DNA of 56,785 bases from Halanaerobiaceae bacterium (GTDB lineage: Bacteria; Bacillota; Halanaerobiia; Halanaerobiales; Halarsenatibacteraceae). The stretch covers positions 1-56,785 of the forward strand of contig PWEJ01000163.1 of assembly GCA_003553485.1 (NCBI GenBank). Direction: 5' to 3'. The notes below the pieces were generated by a model, which saw only the letters and a program-made list of their open reading frames with translations, had not been told where the DNA came from and ran no database searches. The first letter of the stretch is position 1, and each line of letters opens with the position of its first letter. The position numbers and the translations under genes are program-made. This document shows positions 41,800 to 50,931 of the stretch, in pieces.

Positions 41800-43122
41800 A
41801 TGAATAAGGCAGACTCTCCAAAAACCAGCTCTGAACAAGAAGCTGTTATCAAACCTCGCCAGAGACTTGAGGGGAAAACCTCTGTCCCCGGGGATAAATC
41901 TATCTCCCATCGAGCTTTAATTTTAAGTTCACTGGCTAAGGGGACCAGTACCATCGAAGGTTTATTAGAAGGTGAAGACTGTTTGAAGACTTTAAAAATT
42001 ATGCAGGATTTAGGTATTAAAATCCAGAAAAAGGGTGAAGGCTGTTATCAGGTGCAGGGAAAGGGATTAAAGGGACTAAAGGAGCCTGAAGATGTTTTAG
42101 ATTGCGGGAACTCTGGAACTACCATGCGGCTTTTAACTGGGTTATTAGCTGCCCAGAGCTTCTATTCCGTATTGACAGGCGATGGTTCACTGCGCTCTCG
42201 TCCCATGGCCAGAATCACCAGACCTCTGGCTAAAATGGGAGCAAAAATCTGGACCCGTGAAGATGGTCTTGCTCCTTTAAGCATCCAGGGCAGGGAATTA
42301 ACTGCTATCCGTTATGAACAGCCAGTGGCAAGTGCTCAGGTAAAATCCTGTTTATTACTTGCCGGACTTTTCAGCGAAGGCAAGACCATCATCGTTGAAC
42401 CCGCTGCTTCCCGGGATCATACCGAGAGGATGCTCAAATCAGCTGGAGTTCAGCTCAATATAAATAACGGAGTTATCACCCTTGAGAACCCAGAAAAAAT
42501 AGAGCTTGCTCCCCAGGAGATTAAGGTTCCTGGCGACATATCTTCGGCTGCTTTTTTAATAGCTGCAGCTCTAATGGTGGAAAAAGGAAATCTTACAATT
42601 GAGAATGTGGGCATCAATCCCACCCGCAGTGGTTTTCTTACAGCCTTAGATAAAATGCAGGCTAATATTGCCATAAAAAATACCAGAGAAGTTAGCGGTG
42701 AACCAGTAGCCGATATTGAAGTTAGTTCAAGCCCTCTGAAGGCTATTAATTTATCAGGTGAAATCATCCCCAGTCTCATCGATGAAATACCTATTCTGGC
42801 TGTTCTTGCCACCCAGGCTAAGGGAAAAACTGTAATCTCTGATGCTGAAGAACTCAGGGTAAAAGAAACCGATAGGCTGGCAGCTATAGCCAAAGAATTA
42901 AAGAGGCTCGGCGCTGATATTAGTGAAAAAGAGGATGGATTGATCATCAAGGGACCGACTAAACTTAAGGGAGGCATCAGCTGTAAGAGCTATCATGATC
43001 ATCGAATTGCCATGGCTTTAGCAGTAGCGGGACTGGCCTGTCAAAGAGAGGTTATAATTGAAAATAGCAAGATTATTTCTGTCTCTTTCCCTAATTTTTT
43101 ACACCTATTAGAAGAGCTATAA
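41800..43122 (+). CDS. aroA: 3-phosphoshikimate 1-carboxyvinyltransferase (EPSP synthase)
   Basis: Shikimate pathway enzyme of 440 residues joining shikimate-3-phosphate and PEP. Signatures: PGDKSISHRALILSSLAKG, LDCGNSGTTMRLLTGL, RVKETDRLAAIAKEL and SYHDHRIAMALAVAG. The ATG follows AGGAGG. First gene of an aro cluster (aroA, aroF, tyrA, aroC, aroB on the same strand). Confidence 0.96.
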   Translation: MNKADSPKTSSEQEAVIKPRQRLEGKTSVPGDKSISHRALILSSLAKGTSTIEGLLEGEDCLKTLKIMQDLGIKIQKKGEGCYQVQGKGLKGLKEPEDVLDCGNSGTTMRLLTGLLAAQSFYSVLTGDGSLRSRPMARITRPLAKMGAKIWTREDGLAPLSIQGRELTAIRYEQPVASAQVKSCLLLAGLFSEGKTIIVEPAASRDHTERMLKSAGVQLNINNGVITLENPEKIELAPQEIKVPGDISSAAFLIAAALMVEKGNLTIENVGINPTRSGFLTALDKMQANIAIKNTREVSGEPVADIEVSSSPLKAINLSGEIIPSLIDEIPILAVLATQAKGKTVISDAEELRVKETDRLAAIAKELKRLGADISEKEDGLIIKGPTKLKGGISCKSYHDHRIAMALAVAGLACQREVIIENSKIISVSFPNFLHLLEEL

Positions 43123-43156
43123 GAAGCAACAGTTTAGCAGATCCAGAAAAAAGTAT

Positions 43157-43185
43157 TTGACAAACTTAAAAATTGTTGCTATAAT
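43157..43185 (+). promoter_or_regulatory. Consensus sigma-A promoter of the aroF T-box leader
   Basis: TTGACA, 17-nt spacer, TATAAT: exact consensus, 35 nt after the aroA stop. Confidence 0.88.
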
Positions 43186-43194
43186 TCTTTTTAA

Positions 43195-43500
43195 CAATCT
43201 AACATGATTAACAACTGAGAAGGGGCCCAGTAAACCAGCGAAATATTTTAGAGAGCCGGTGGTCGCTGCAAATCGGTTATTTCCTGGTCGAAATACACCC
43301 TGGAGTTGCCAGCTGAATTAGAGTAGGCTCTGGCCGTAATCCGTCGTTATCCGGTGAGAAAGTGTCTGCTTAACAGTGGTTGCTTTCAATAAAGATGATC
43401 TCTAATTTTGTTTATCAGGTTTTAAACCTGTGAACAGTCTAAAGGAGATTAAATCAGGTGGTACCGCGATTATGTCGCCCTGAAGGGGCGACTTTTTTTA
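43195..43500 (+). ncRNA. T-box riboswitch of aroF-tyrA, probable specifier UAC (Tyr)
   Basis: T-box leader filling most of the gene-free stretch 43123-43582. It shows AGAGAGCCGGTGG with GCAAATCGG in stem I, then GAAATACACCC where TAC (43294-43296) sits at the specifier position, the T-box TGGTACCGCG (43459-43468) and terminator GTCGCCC/GGGCGAC followed by T7. Tyrosine fits the genes downstream; an ATA reading shifted by one base is the alternative. Confidence 0.9.
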
Positions 43501-43582
43501 TTTTACTCAGAATCCAAATTAGTTTTATTTAAATTTTTTACAAAATTTTTATTATCAAAATTAAAAAAAGAGGTGATTACAA

Positions 43583-44626
43583 ATGATTGTAGTTATGAAG
43601 AGTAAAAGCAACGAAGAAGATCTTAACGAGGTTTTAGACCTTATCGAAGAGGAAGGTTTTGAAGCTCATCTTTCCCAGGGCGTGGAGACAACAATAATTG
43701 GACTTATAGGTGATACTGCTGGTAAAGAGCAGGTGAAGAGCCGATTGCAGGCCTTCTCTTCAGTGGAAAAAGTTATCGCTGTGCTCGACCCCTTTAAGTT
43801 AACTGGCTGGAAATTCAAGCCCGAAAAAACTGTTATTAAGCTGGATGAAGTTGAAATTGGCAATGGAAAACCGGTGGTAATGGCAGGTCCCTGTGCTGTA
43901 GAAAATGAAGAGCAGCTAATGACTACTGCTAAAGCAGTAAAGGAAGCTGGAGCGGAAATATTACGGGGAGGAGCCTTTAAGCCCAGGACTTCTCCTTACT
44001 CCTTCCAGGGTTTAGGGGAAGAAGGTTTGAAGTTATTAGCCCAGGCTCGGGAAGAAACCGGTTTGAAAATCATAACGGAACTGATGGATTTAGAGCATCT
44101 GGAATTAGTAGCCGAATATACTGATATTATTCAGATTGGTGCCCGCAATATGCAAAACTACCCCCTGCTTTCAGCTATTGGTAAACTTGATAAACCGGCA
44201 ATGTTAAAAAGAGGTATGTCAGCGACCATAAGAGAATGGTTATTAGCCGCTGAGTATATTATGTGCGAGGGAAATCAACAGGTGCTTCTCTGCGAGAGAG
44301 GTATCAGGACCTTTGGTGAGGAGACACGCAATACTTTGGATTTAAGCTCAGTCCCTATGGTTAATGAGCTTAGCCATCTTCCTGTTATTGTAGATCCCAG
44401 TCATGGCACCGGGCGCTGGGAGCTGGTTAATCCCATGGCTCGAGCTGCAGTGGCCGTTGGAGCAGATGGTTTAATTGTAGAGGTCCATCCCAATCCTAAA
44501 GAAGCTCTTTCAGACGGTCCTCAATCACTTAAACCAAAAAAGTTTGCTCAATTAATGGCTGATATTAACACCATCACTGATTCTTTAGGCAATAGCAAAG
44601 GTTCCCGCTGGCCTTCAGCAATTTAA
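43583..44626 (+). CDS. aroF: 3-deoxy-7-phosphoheptulonate (DAHP) synthase with N-terminal regulatory domain
   Basis: First shikimate-pathway enzyme, condensing PEP and erythrose-4-phosphate. The 347-residue product has an N-terminal ferredoxin-like regulatory domain (about 1-70) and a class I-beta catalytic barrel: [56 protein letters not shown] and [11 protein letters not shown]. The T. maritima enzyme of this type is inhibited by Tyr and Phe through this domain. The ATG follows an AGAGGTG site. It is controlled by the T-box leader. Confidence 0.96.
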   Translation: MIVVMKSKSNEEDLNEVLDLIEEEGFEAHLSQGVETTIIGLIGDTAGKEQVKSRLQAFSSVEKVIAVLDPFKLTGWKFKPEKTVIKLDEVEIGNGKPVVMAGPCAVENEEQLMTTAKAVKEAGAEILRGGAFKPRTSPYSFQGLGEEGLKLLAQAREETGLKIITELMDLEHLELVAEYTDIIQIGARNMQNYPLLSAIGKLDKPAMLKRGMSATIREWLLAAEYIMCEGNQQVLLCERGIRTFGEETRNTLDLSSVPMVNELSHLPVIVDPSHGTGRWELVNPMARAAVAVGADGLIVEVHPNPKEALSDGPQSLKPKKFAQLMADINTITDSLGNSKGSRWPSAI

Positions 44627-44671
44627 GATTAAGGGCCAGCTTAAAGAAGAAATCAGAAGGGAGAGTGTTCT

Positions 44672-45553
44672 ATGGAGAAGTTCCAACAGACAGCTATAAT
44701 CGGGGTAGGACTGATGGGGGGCTCACTGGCTAAAGCTTTGCAAAAACATGGACTATCTAAGTCTATTATAGGCTGGGACCTTAATAAAAGCTCCCTGCAG
44801 ATTGCAAGGGATAAAGGAATAATAGATAGGGCAGCCACAAATATTAAGGATGCTATTACCAGCAGCGATCTTATTATAATAGCTATTCCTACTGCTGCCA
44901 TCACTGACATGTTAAATAAGATTAATCCTCATGTTTCTCCTCGAGCAATTATAATGGATCTTGGCAGCACTAAAGGTAAGATAGTCAAAGCCGCTAAAAA
45001 TATTTTTACTGACCACCCTCAGCCCTGCTTCATTGGCGGTCACCCTATTGCCGGTTCTGAAAAATCCGGGGTCAAATACAGCAAAGCTGATCTTTTTACT
45101 GATGCCCCTTTTGTATTGACCCCTCTGCCAGCCACCCCTGAGACCCAGCTTAATAGAATTAAATCCTTGGTCACAGCTCTAGGGGCTCAGTGCTGGGTGC
45201 TTAAACCTCAGGAACACGATCGTTTTTTAGCCTGGATCAGCCATTTACCGCAGTTGGCAGCCACTACCCTGATGAAAACAATAGCTGAACAAAAAAATGC
45301 CGATGAAGCCTTAAAACTGGCCGGTAGTGGTTTAAAGGATACTACCAGAATAGCAGCCAGCAGTAGCGCCATTTGGCAGGATATCATCTTTACTAACCAG
45401 GAAAATATCACCGCTATTTTGCAGGATTATATTGCTGAACTGAAAAATTTACAGGATATAATCAAAAATTCCCAGGTAGAAGAATTTTCACAGCTGATGG
45501 AAGAAGCCGCCCGGAGTCGAAGGAATTTGAAAAATTTTGAGTCAGACCGATAA
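44672..45553 (+). CDS. tyrA: Prephenate dehydrogenase
   Basis: A 293-residue NAD(P)-dependent enzyme of tyrosine synthesis. N-terminal nucleotide site GVGLMGGSLAKAL, MDLGSTKGKIV, catalytic His in GGHPIAGSEKSGV and the helical C-terminal dimer domain are present. No ACT domain follows, so it is the short form. It starts 45 nt after aroF and shares the T-box leader. Confidence 0.95.
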   Translation: MEKFQQTAIIGVGLMGGSLAKALQKHGLSKSIIGWDLNKSSLQIARDKGIIDRAATNIKDAITSSDLIIIAIPTAAITDMLNKINPHVSPRAIIMDLGSTKGKIVKAAKNIFTDHPQPCFIGGHPIAGSEKSGVKYSKADLFTDAPFVLTPLPATPETQLNRIKSLVTALGAQCWVLKPQEHDRFLAWISHLPQLAATTLMKTIAEQKNADEALKLAGSGLKDTTRIAASSSAIWQDIIFTNQENITAILQDYIAELKNLQDIIKNSQVEEFSQLMEEAARSRRNLKNFESDR

Positions 45554-45601
45554 GAAAAACAATAAAACAAAGAAATTAAATCAAACAAAAAATAAAATGA
45601 T

Positions 45602-45630
45602 TTGGTTAATATCCTTTTTTCTGCTATAAT
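45602..45630 (+). promoter_or_regulatory. Candidate sigma-A promoter of aroC-aroB
   Basis: TTGGTT, 17-nt spacer, TATAAT, 38 nt upstream of aroC. Confidence 0.6.
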
Positions 45631-45668
45631 TATTATGATATTTTACTATTTTAAAGGAGAAGATATTT

Positions 45669-46889
45669 ATGTTTGAATATATAACTGCCGGAGAATCTCA
45701 TGGTCCAGAGTTAACAACTATCATTAAGAAAGTTCCAGCGGGACTTAAACTTGATTTTTCAGAATTAAACAGACAGCTGCTGCGACGCCAGGGAGGGTAT
45801 GGTAGAGGAGGAAGAATGAAGATTGAAAGTGACCAGGCCCAGATTACCTCTGGAGTCCGTCAGGGAAAAACCCTGGGGACCCCCCTTACCATTCGAATTA
45901 ATAATAAAGATTGGCAGAACTGGCGAAAAATAATGGCTATTGAGCCCCGGAAGGCTGAGGATAAGGAAAGCAAAGAAGAAGGCAGGGTTAGCAAACCTCG
46001 TCCCGGTCATGCTGACCTGGCTGGAGCTCAAAAATTCAATTTTAGAGACCTGCGCAATGTTCTAGAGAGGGCCAGTGCCAGGGAGACTGCTGCTCGCAGT
46101 GCTGTTGGGGCAGTCTGCCGGCAATTTTTAGCTCATTTTAACATCAACATCTTCTCTCATGTCATCCAAATAGGAGAAGTGGCCTCAGATGATTGGTCTG
46201 CTAGGTCAGAGCAGTTTAAGACTGACTCTCAGCAGGACTTAAAGGCCAAAATAAAAGATTATTTTTCTCAGGTAGATAACTCTCCTCTACGCTGTGGCTC
46301 AAAGGAGAAAACCAGGGAAATGAAAAAATTAATTGATGCCTGGAAAGAACAGGGTGATTCTGTTGGAGGGGTCTTTGAGGTTATAATTACAGGCCTTCCT
46401 CCGGGGCTTGGAAGCCATACCCACTGGGACTTTAAACTCGATGGTCAACTAGCAGGAGCTTTCATGAGCATCCAGGCTATTAAAGGGGTCGAGATAGGAG
46501 CAGGCTTTGCCGGTGCTGCCCTGGCTGGCTCTCAATTTCATGATGAAATTTACCACCAGCAAAATAGAGGTTTTTATCGCTCTAGTAATAGAGCAGGTGG
46601 ATTAGAAGGTGGAATTACCAATGGAGAGTTTTTAACTATCAAAGCTGCTATGAAACCTATTCCCACTTTGTCCACTCCGCTGCACTCAGTGGAGATTGAT
46701 ACCAAAAATGAAACAACAGCGGCTAAAGAGAGAAGCGATAACTGTGCCGTACCCTCTGCAAGTATTGTAGGGGAAGCAGTAGCTGCCATTACTATTGCTA
46801 AAGCTTTAACACTTAAAACCGGTGGAGATAGCATGGCAGAAATTAAAAGAAATTACAACTCTTATTTAGAGCAGATCAAAAACTTTTAA
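45669..46889 (+). CDS. aroC: Chorismate synthase
   Basis: FMN-dependent last step to chorismate, 406 residues. Signatures: TAGESHGPELTTII, RRQGGYGRGGRMKIE, RPGHADLAGAQKF, ARETAARSAVGAV and RSDNCAVPSASIVGEA. ATG after AAAGGAG. Followed 45 nt later by aroB, probably the same transcript. Confidence 0.96.
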   Translation: MFEYITAGESHGPELTTIIKKVPAGLKLDFSELNRQLLRRQGGYGRGGRMKIESDQAQITSGVRQGKTLGTPLTIRINNKDWQNWRKIMAIEPRKAEDKESKEEGRVSKPRPGHADLAGAQKFNFRDLRNVLERASARETAARSAVGAVCRQFLAHFNINIFSHVIQIGEVASDDWSARSEQFKTDSQQDLKAKIKDYFSQVDNSPLRCGSKEKTREMKKLIDAWKEQGDSVGGVFEVIITGLPPGLGSHTHWDFKLDGQLAGAFMSIQAIKGVEIGAGFAGAALAGSQFHDEIYHQQNRGFYRSSNRAGGLEGGITNGEFLTIKAAMKPIPTLSTPLHSVEIDTKNETTAAKERSDNCAVPSASIVGEAVAAITIAKALTLKTGGDSMAEIKRNYNSYLEQIKNF

Positions 46890-46934
46890 TAACAGCTGTT
46901 ATATTATAATTATTAGGAAAGCAGGGAGGATACC

Positions 46935-48050
46935 ATGACCGAAAAACAGGGGGCAACTAATTCACAGATTTTTTCTAAATTAAAAGTTAGAGTGCCATCT
47001 AATACTTATCCCATCTATTTTAGCTCTAATTATTTACATAAAACCGGTTCAATTATAAGAGACCATCTCGCTGATACCCAAAAAGCCTTTGTCATCTCTG
47101 ATGATAATGTCTTTCCTCTCTATGGAGAAAAATTAATGAAGAGCTTAACAGAGGCTGGTTTTTCCGTATCTTCGGCTACTATACCTGCTGGTGAGGCCAG
47201 TAAAACTTTAGATAACGCTGCTCTCCTCTTAGATAAATTGGTAGAGCAGGAACTGGAGAGAAGCTCTGTGGTGGTAAGTCTGGGAGGAGGCGTAGTAGGA
47301 GATTTAGCCGGTTTTGTTGCCGCTACTTACATGAGAGGGATTAACTTTGTCCAGGTTCCTACCAGTTTATTAGCTCAGGTGGATAGCAGTATTGGCGGGA
47401 AAGTGGCAGTGAATCATCCCCGGGGCAAGAACTTAATTGGGGCCTTTTACCAGCCCAGACTGGTATTGATAGATGTCGCCACTCTCTCCACCTTAAAAGA
47501 GGAAGATTTTCTCTCCGGGCTGGGAGAAGTGATCAAGCATGGAGTTGGTTTTGATTATGATTACTGGCAGTTTCTCCAGCAAAACCGGGACAATATTTTG
47601 GCCCTGGAAGAAAGTTCCCTGGCCCGCATGATTGCTGGTTCCTGTCAAATAAAGAAAAATATTGTGGAGCAGGATGAAAAAGAGAAAGGGGTCAGGGCTA
47701 AACTCAATCTAGGACATACCATAGCCCATGCTTTAGAAAGTCTAACTAATTATAATAAATACAGTCACGGTCAGGCTGTGGCCCTTGGTCTGTTAGCAGA
47801 AAGTCATTTAGCTGCCAGAATGGGACTTTTAAGCTCTGACCTGGTCCGGGAAATCAAAAGCACCATAGAAGATTTTAACCTGCCCAGCAAAATTCCAGAG
47901 CAGTTAACTGGTCCAAAAATATTAGCGGCCCTGCGCCAGGATAAAAAGTCATACCAGGGCAAAGTGACCCTGGCCCTTCCAACTGATAAAGGAGAATGTC
48001 AGCTGATTAGAGATTGGCAGGAAGAAGACTTACTGGAAATATTGCCTTAA
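46935..48050 (+). CDS. aroB: 3-dehydroquinate synthase
   Basis: NAD-dependent enzyme of 371 residues converting DAHP to 3-dehydroquinate. Motifs: VVSLGGGVVGDLAGFVAATY, QVPTSLLAQVDSSIGGKVAVN, and metal ligands in GEVIKHG, NLGHTIAHALE and SHGQAVALG. The ATG follows AGGGAGG. Genes for the remaining steps (aroD/aroQ, aroE, aroK) are not in the window. Confidence 0.96.
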   Translation: MTEKQGATNSQIFSKLKVRVPSNTYPIYFSSNYLHKTGSIIRDHLADTQKAFVISDDNVFPLYGEKLMKSLTEAGFSVSSATIPAGEASKTLDNAALLLDKLVEQELERSSVVVSLGGGVVGDLAGFVAATYMRGINFVQVPTSLLAQVDSSIGGKVAVNHPRGKNLIGAFYQPRLVLIDVATLSTLKEEDFLSGLGEVIKHGVGFDYDYWQFLQQNRDNILALEESSLARMIAGSCQIKKNIVEQDEKEKGVRAKLNLGHTIAHALESLTNYNKYSHGQAVALGLLAESHLAARMGLLSSDLVREIKSTIEDFNLPSKIPEQLTGPKILAALRQDKKSYQGKVTLALPTDKGECQLIRDWQEEDLLEILP

Positions 48051-48069
48051 GATATAAGGAGAGTTGTAT

Positions 48070-48756
48070 ATGATAGGGACTATGGTAAATGTCATTGCTA
48101 TAATAGTTGGTAGTATTATAGGAGTTATCTTTCACAGTAATTTTTCTAATAAAATGAAAAACACCGTGATGCAGGGTATCTCTTTAGCAGTGATCTTAAT
48201 CGGCCTGGAGATGGCCCTGGAGGTTGATGGTTCTGAAGGTATTCTAATTGTTATTTTCAGTTTAGTCCTGGGGGGTATTACAGGGGAGCTATTAGGGATT
48301 GAGAATAAACTCAGCGCAGCGGGAGAAAAAATAAAGGCTCGGTTTGCAAATCGTAACGATCTTTTCGTCCAGGGCTTTGTGCAGGCCAGCCTGGTCTACT
48401 GTGTAGGAGCTATGGCTATAATGGGAGCTTTACAGGAAGGGATTCAGGGAGATCCCTCACTACTTTTAACTAAAGCACTCTTAGATGGCACCACTGCTAT
48501 TGCTTTTAGCTCAACTGCCGGAATCGGGGTTATCTTTTCGGCTATTCCTGTTTTTCTTTATCAGGGATCAATTACTCTCTTTGCTTCTCAGATTGAGCAA
48601 TTCCTTACTCCCGAGGTTATCACTCAATTAACAGCTACCGGGGGTCTTCTTATTGTCGGTATCGGGCTTAATATCCTTAAAATAGCCAAAATAAAGGCCG
48701 GCAATCTCTTACCGGCCTTAGTTTTTGCAGCTTTGTTAGCCTTTGTCATTTTTTAA
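48070..48756 (+). CDS. DUF554 family membrane protein
   Basis: A 228-residue integral membrane protein with about seven helices, matching DUF554 (IGTMVNVIAIIVGSIIG, GLEMALE, ALLDGTTAIAFSSTAGIGVIFSA). Function unknown, possibly transport. The start is ATG 48070, 6 nt after AAGGAGAG. It directly follows aroB (19 nt), perhaps on the same transcript. A terminator-like hairpin lies inside its 3' end. Confidence 0.88.
   Translation: MIGTMVNVIAIIVGSIIGVIFHSNFSNKMKNTVMQGISLAVILIGLEMALEVDGSEGILIVIFSLVLGGITGELLGIENKLSAAGEKIKARFANRNDLFVQGFVQASLVYCVGAMAIMGALQEGIQGDPSLLLTKALLDGTTAIAFSSTAGIGVIFSAIPVFLYQGSITLFASQIEQFLTPEVITQLTATGGLLIVGIGLNILKIAKIKAGNLLPALVFAALLAFVIF
48694..48727 (+). terminator. Terminator-like hairpin inside the DUF554 3' end
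   Basis: AAGGCCGG (48694-48701) pairs perfectly with CCGGCCTT (48712-48719), then AGTTTTTG. It lies about 40 nt before the stop, so it may be chance or a stop-proximal terminator. Confidence 0.35.
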
Positions 48757-48776
48757 TTTTATTCAAGAAAAATATC

Positions 48777-49589
48777 TCACTCTAAAGTCTCCAGGGTCAG
48801 AAGGTCGTCTGGAATATCATAATCTATCTCAATTTCAGTTATCCTATAGATAGTCTCAGTATCTTCTCGCAGCTTGTCTTCCATAACCATCTCTACCGGC
48901 ATCCACCGGCCTTCGGTGACCTCTTCAACATCAAGAGTCTCCAGCTCTTTTAAAACCCTTCCCTCTCGAGCATACATCTCTTCTTGTAAAATTACAAAGC
49001 GTTCGGTATCAACCCAAAACTGCCGCTGATGGTAAGCTACTTCTTCTCCCTCCTTGGCTGTTGCTAAAACCACATAAACAGATCTATCCTCTAACTCTTC
49101 CTGATCCTTTAACTCAAAATCGTAAAGCTCTGTTAGCTGTTCTGATTCTAAGGCATCCTGATAAGAAAAGTCACCTCCCATCATTCCTTCCTCCAACATA
49201 TGGCCAGAGAGCCTTACCAATTCTTCTGCATCAGGATAATGCATCCAGAGTTCATCATCCAATAAAAGATATTTTGTCCCTCTATCCCGGGGGTTGACAA
49301 ATTCCGCCAGAGCATTGGTGACTTCGCCATCACTTTCTACATAACTAACGATCTCTTTGGTGGTTTCTCTATCTCTATCCCTGATTATCATCTCCGATTC
49401 AGTCCTGGCAGAGGCTAAAAATTGATTTTCATCAACTTTTTCCATGATTTCTTCTCCAGTAATCTCAGCAGCAAATAATGACTGATTAGTCAAGAGCAGT
49501 CCACTAACAATTAATAATAAAAAGAGCACGGTCTTTAAAGAAATCAGACCTGAGTGGATTTTGAGAATTCCAGTTATTTTAAACACCAA
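48777..49589 (-). CDS. LolA-like outer membrane lipoprotein-sorting protein
   Basis: A 270-residue exported protein with a signal peptide (hydrophobic about 18-36, cut near FAA) followed by a LolA-like barrel: EEIMEKVDENQFLASARTE, KYLLLDDELWMHYPDAEE and RQFWVDTERFVILQEEMY. Proteins of this type are annotated as outer membrane lipoprotein-sorting proteins and sit beside FtsX-type permeases. The GTG start follows AAGGAGG. It is third in an operon with two such permeases. Direct evidence for lipoprotein carriage is lacking. Confidence 0.82.
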   Translation of the reverse strand: MVFKITGILKIHSGLISLKTVLFLLLIVSGLLLTNQSLFAAEITGEEIMEKVDENQFLASARTESEMIIRDRDRETTKEIVSYVESDGEVTNALAEFVNPRDRGTKYLLLDDELWMHYPDAEELVRLSGHMLEEGMMGGDFSYQDALESEQLTELYDFELKDQEELEDRSVYVVLATAKEGEEVAYHQRQFWVDTERFVILQEEMYAREGRVLKELETLDVEEVTEGRWMPVEMVMEDKLREDTETIYRITEIEIDYDIPDDLLTLETLE

Positions 49590-49652
49590 TAATCCTCCTT
49601 TATTTTTCCCTTAAGACCAGCCTTAAGGTGTAATTGCCTGACTTCTCCTAAA

Positions 49653-50915
49653 TCAGGCATCTTTCTGCAATGCTTTTACGGGGTTAAGACGAGAGGCGCT
49701 CAAAGCCGGGTACAGACAGGCCAGCGAAGTAATTATAACTCCCAGCAGGAAGCTTATAAGCAGGTTTTCCAGATCATAAACGGTATAAAAGACAGGCTCT
49801 ACCATAAAATCAATTCCCTCTACCAATCCTGTAAAGGCCTCTGCAGCAATACCCCTTTGAGCAATGTAATAATTTAAGAAACCCCCAAATAAAACCCCTA
49901 AAAAACTACCTAATAGGCCGATTAAAGCGCCCTCCAGGGTGAAAATTGCCATTATTTCCTTGCCCTTTAAGCCCAAAGCTGTCATCATACCAATCTCAGT
50001 CTTTCTTTCCCTGATAATCATAAAGAGAGTGGTAACCACAACCACTGCTCCCAGTAGAATAAAGAATACATAAATAATATTCATAGCTGTATCAACCTCT
50101 AGAAAAAGTTCCATAAAGGGGTCAGCCTGTTGCCAGCGAGTGAGAGTATAGGCCTCTCCCACCTCCCAGTCCTCCAATAAAGTCAGCACTCTTTCTTCAA
50201 GCTGATGAGATTTTTCTGCTTGCTCACCAAAAAGCATTATCTCTGTGACCTCATTTTCTAAAGCTAACATCTCTTGCGAGGTTTCTAAAGGCAAATAGAA
50301 AAAATTATCGTCAATTTCCGGAGAATTGGTCTCTCTTACTCCTGCTATCTCAAAGGTCCTGCCCTGAATTGATTGGAAAGAATCGCTAAATACTAAAGTA
50401 ATATTATCCCCTGGTTTGGCTTCTAAGTTTTCAAGCAGACCACTGCCTAACAGAATTTCATTGCCAGCTTTAGGTAATTCTCCTTCAATAATTTCAGCCG
50501 TTAAAATTCCCGCCTCTTCTTCCTTATGAGGGTCATAGCCTACTCCCAGCATCCTTATTAATTCATCATCTCTAGAGGCCATAGCACCAAATCGAAGGCG
50601 AGGAAGTACTTTCTTTACCTCGGGTTCTTGTCCTAATTTATCAATCATTTCGTCTAAAGCAATCCGGTCAGTGTCCTGCACAGTATAATCCAGAGATAAA
50701 AGGGGTTCTCTCTGAGGATATTCAGCCTCAGTCAAACGGAGATGCCCCATCTGATTATCAATATATAGATTAAAGGTGGATTCATTAAAACCCTGCATCA
50801 GTCCCCGGCCAAAAACCACTATCATTACCACCGCAGCAATTGCCGCTATTGCAATTATAGTGCGCAGTAAATTACGAGTTAGATTTCTGGCTGCCAATTT
50901 TAAATAAAATAACAT
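49653..50915 (-). CDS. FtsX/LolE-like ABC transporter permease 2
   Basis: A 420-residue permease with the MacB/LolC plan: one N-terminal helix (about 15-37), a large periplasmic domain (40-265) and three C-terminal helices, ending LYPALSASRLNPVKALQ. The coupling stretch RERKTEIGMMTALGLKGKEI is typical. A hairpin (GCCTGA/TCAGGC) overlaps its stop codon, perhaps setting the level of the downstream LolA-like gene. No ATPase gene is in the operon. Confidence 0.88.
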   Translation of the reverse strand: MLFYLKLAARNLTRNLLRTIIAIAAIAAVVMIVVFGRGLMQGFNESTFNLYIDNQMGHLRLTEAEYPQREPLLSLDYTVQDTDRIALDEMIDKLGQEPEVKKVLPRLRFGAMASRDDELIRMLGVGYDPHKEEEAGILTAEIIEGELPKAGNEILLGSGLLENLEAKPGDNITLVFSDSFQSIQGRTFEIAGVRETNSPEIDDNFFYLPLETSQEMLALENEVTEIMLFGEQAEKSHQLEERVLTLLEDWEVGEAYTLTRWQQADPFMELFLEVDTAMNIIYVFFILLGAVVVVTTLFMIIRERKTEIGMMTALGLKGKEIMAIFTLEGALIGLLGSFLGVLFGGFLNYYIAQRGIAAEAFTGLVEGIDFMVEPVFYTVYDLENLLISFLLGVIITSLACLYPALSASRLNPVKALQKDA

Positions 50916-50931
50916 ATTATATCACAGCTCC

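Noticed and set aside
42450-42977. 175-residue minus-strand ORF inside aroA
   Set aside because: Low-complexity Ser/Leu-rich antisense shadow of a well-supported aroA.
43290-43296. Isoleucine (ATA) specifier in the aroF T-box
   Set aside because: Possible from the GAA anchor, but TAC aligns with the following ACCC and fits an aromatic-pathway operon.
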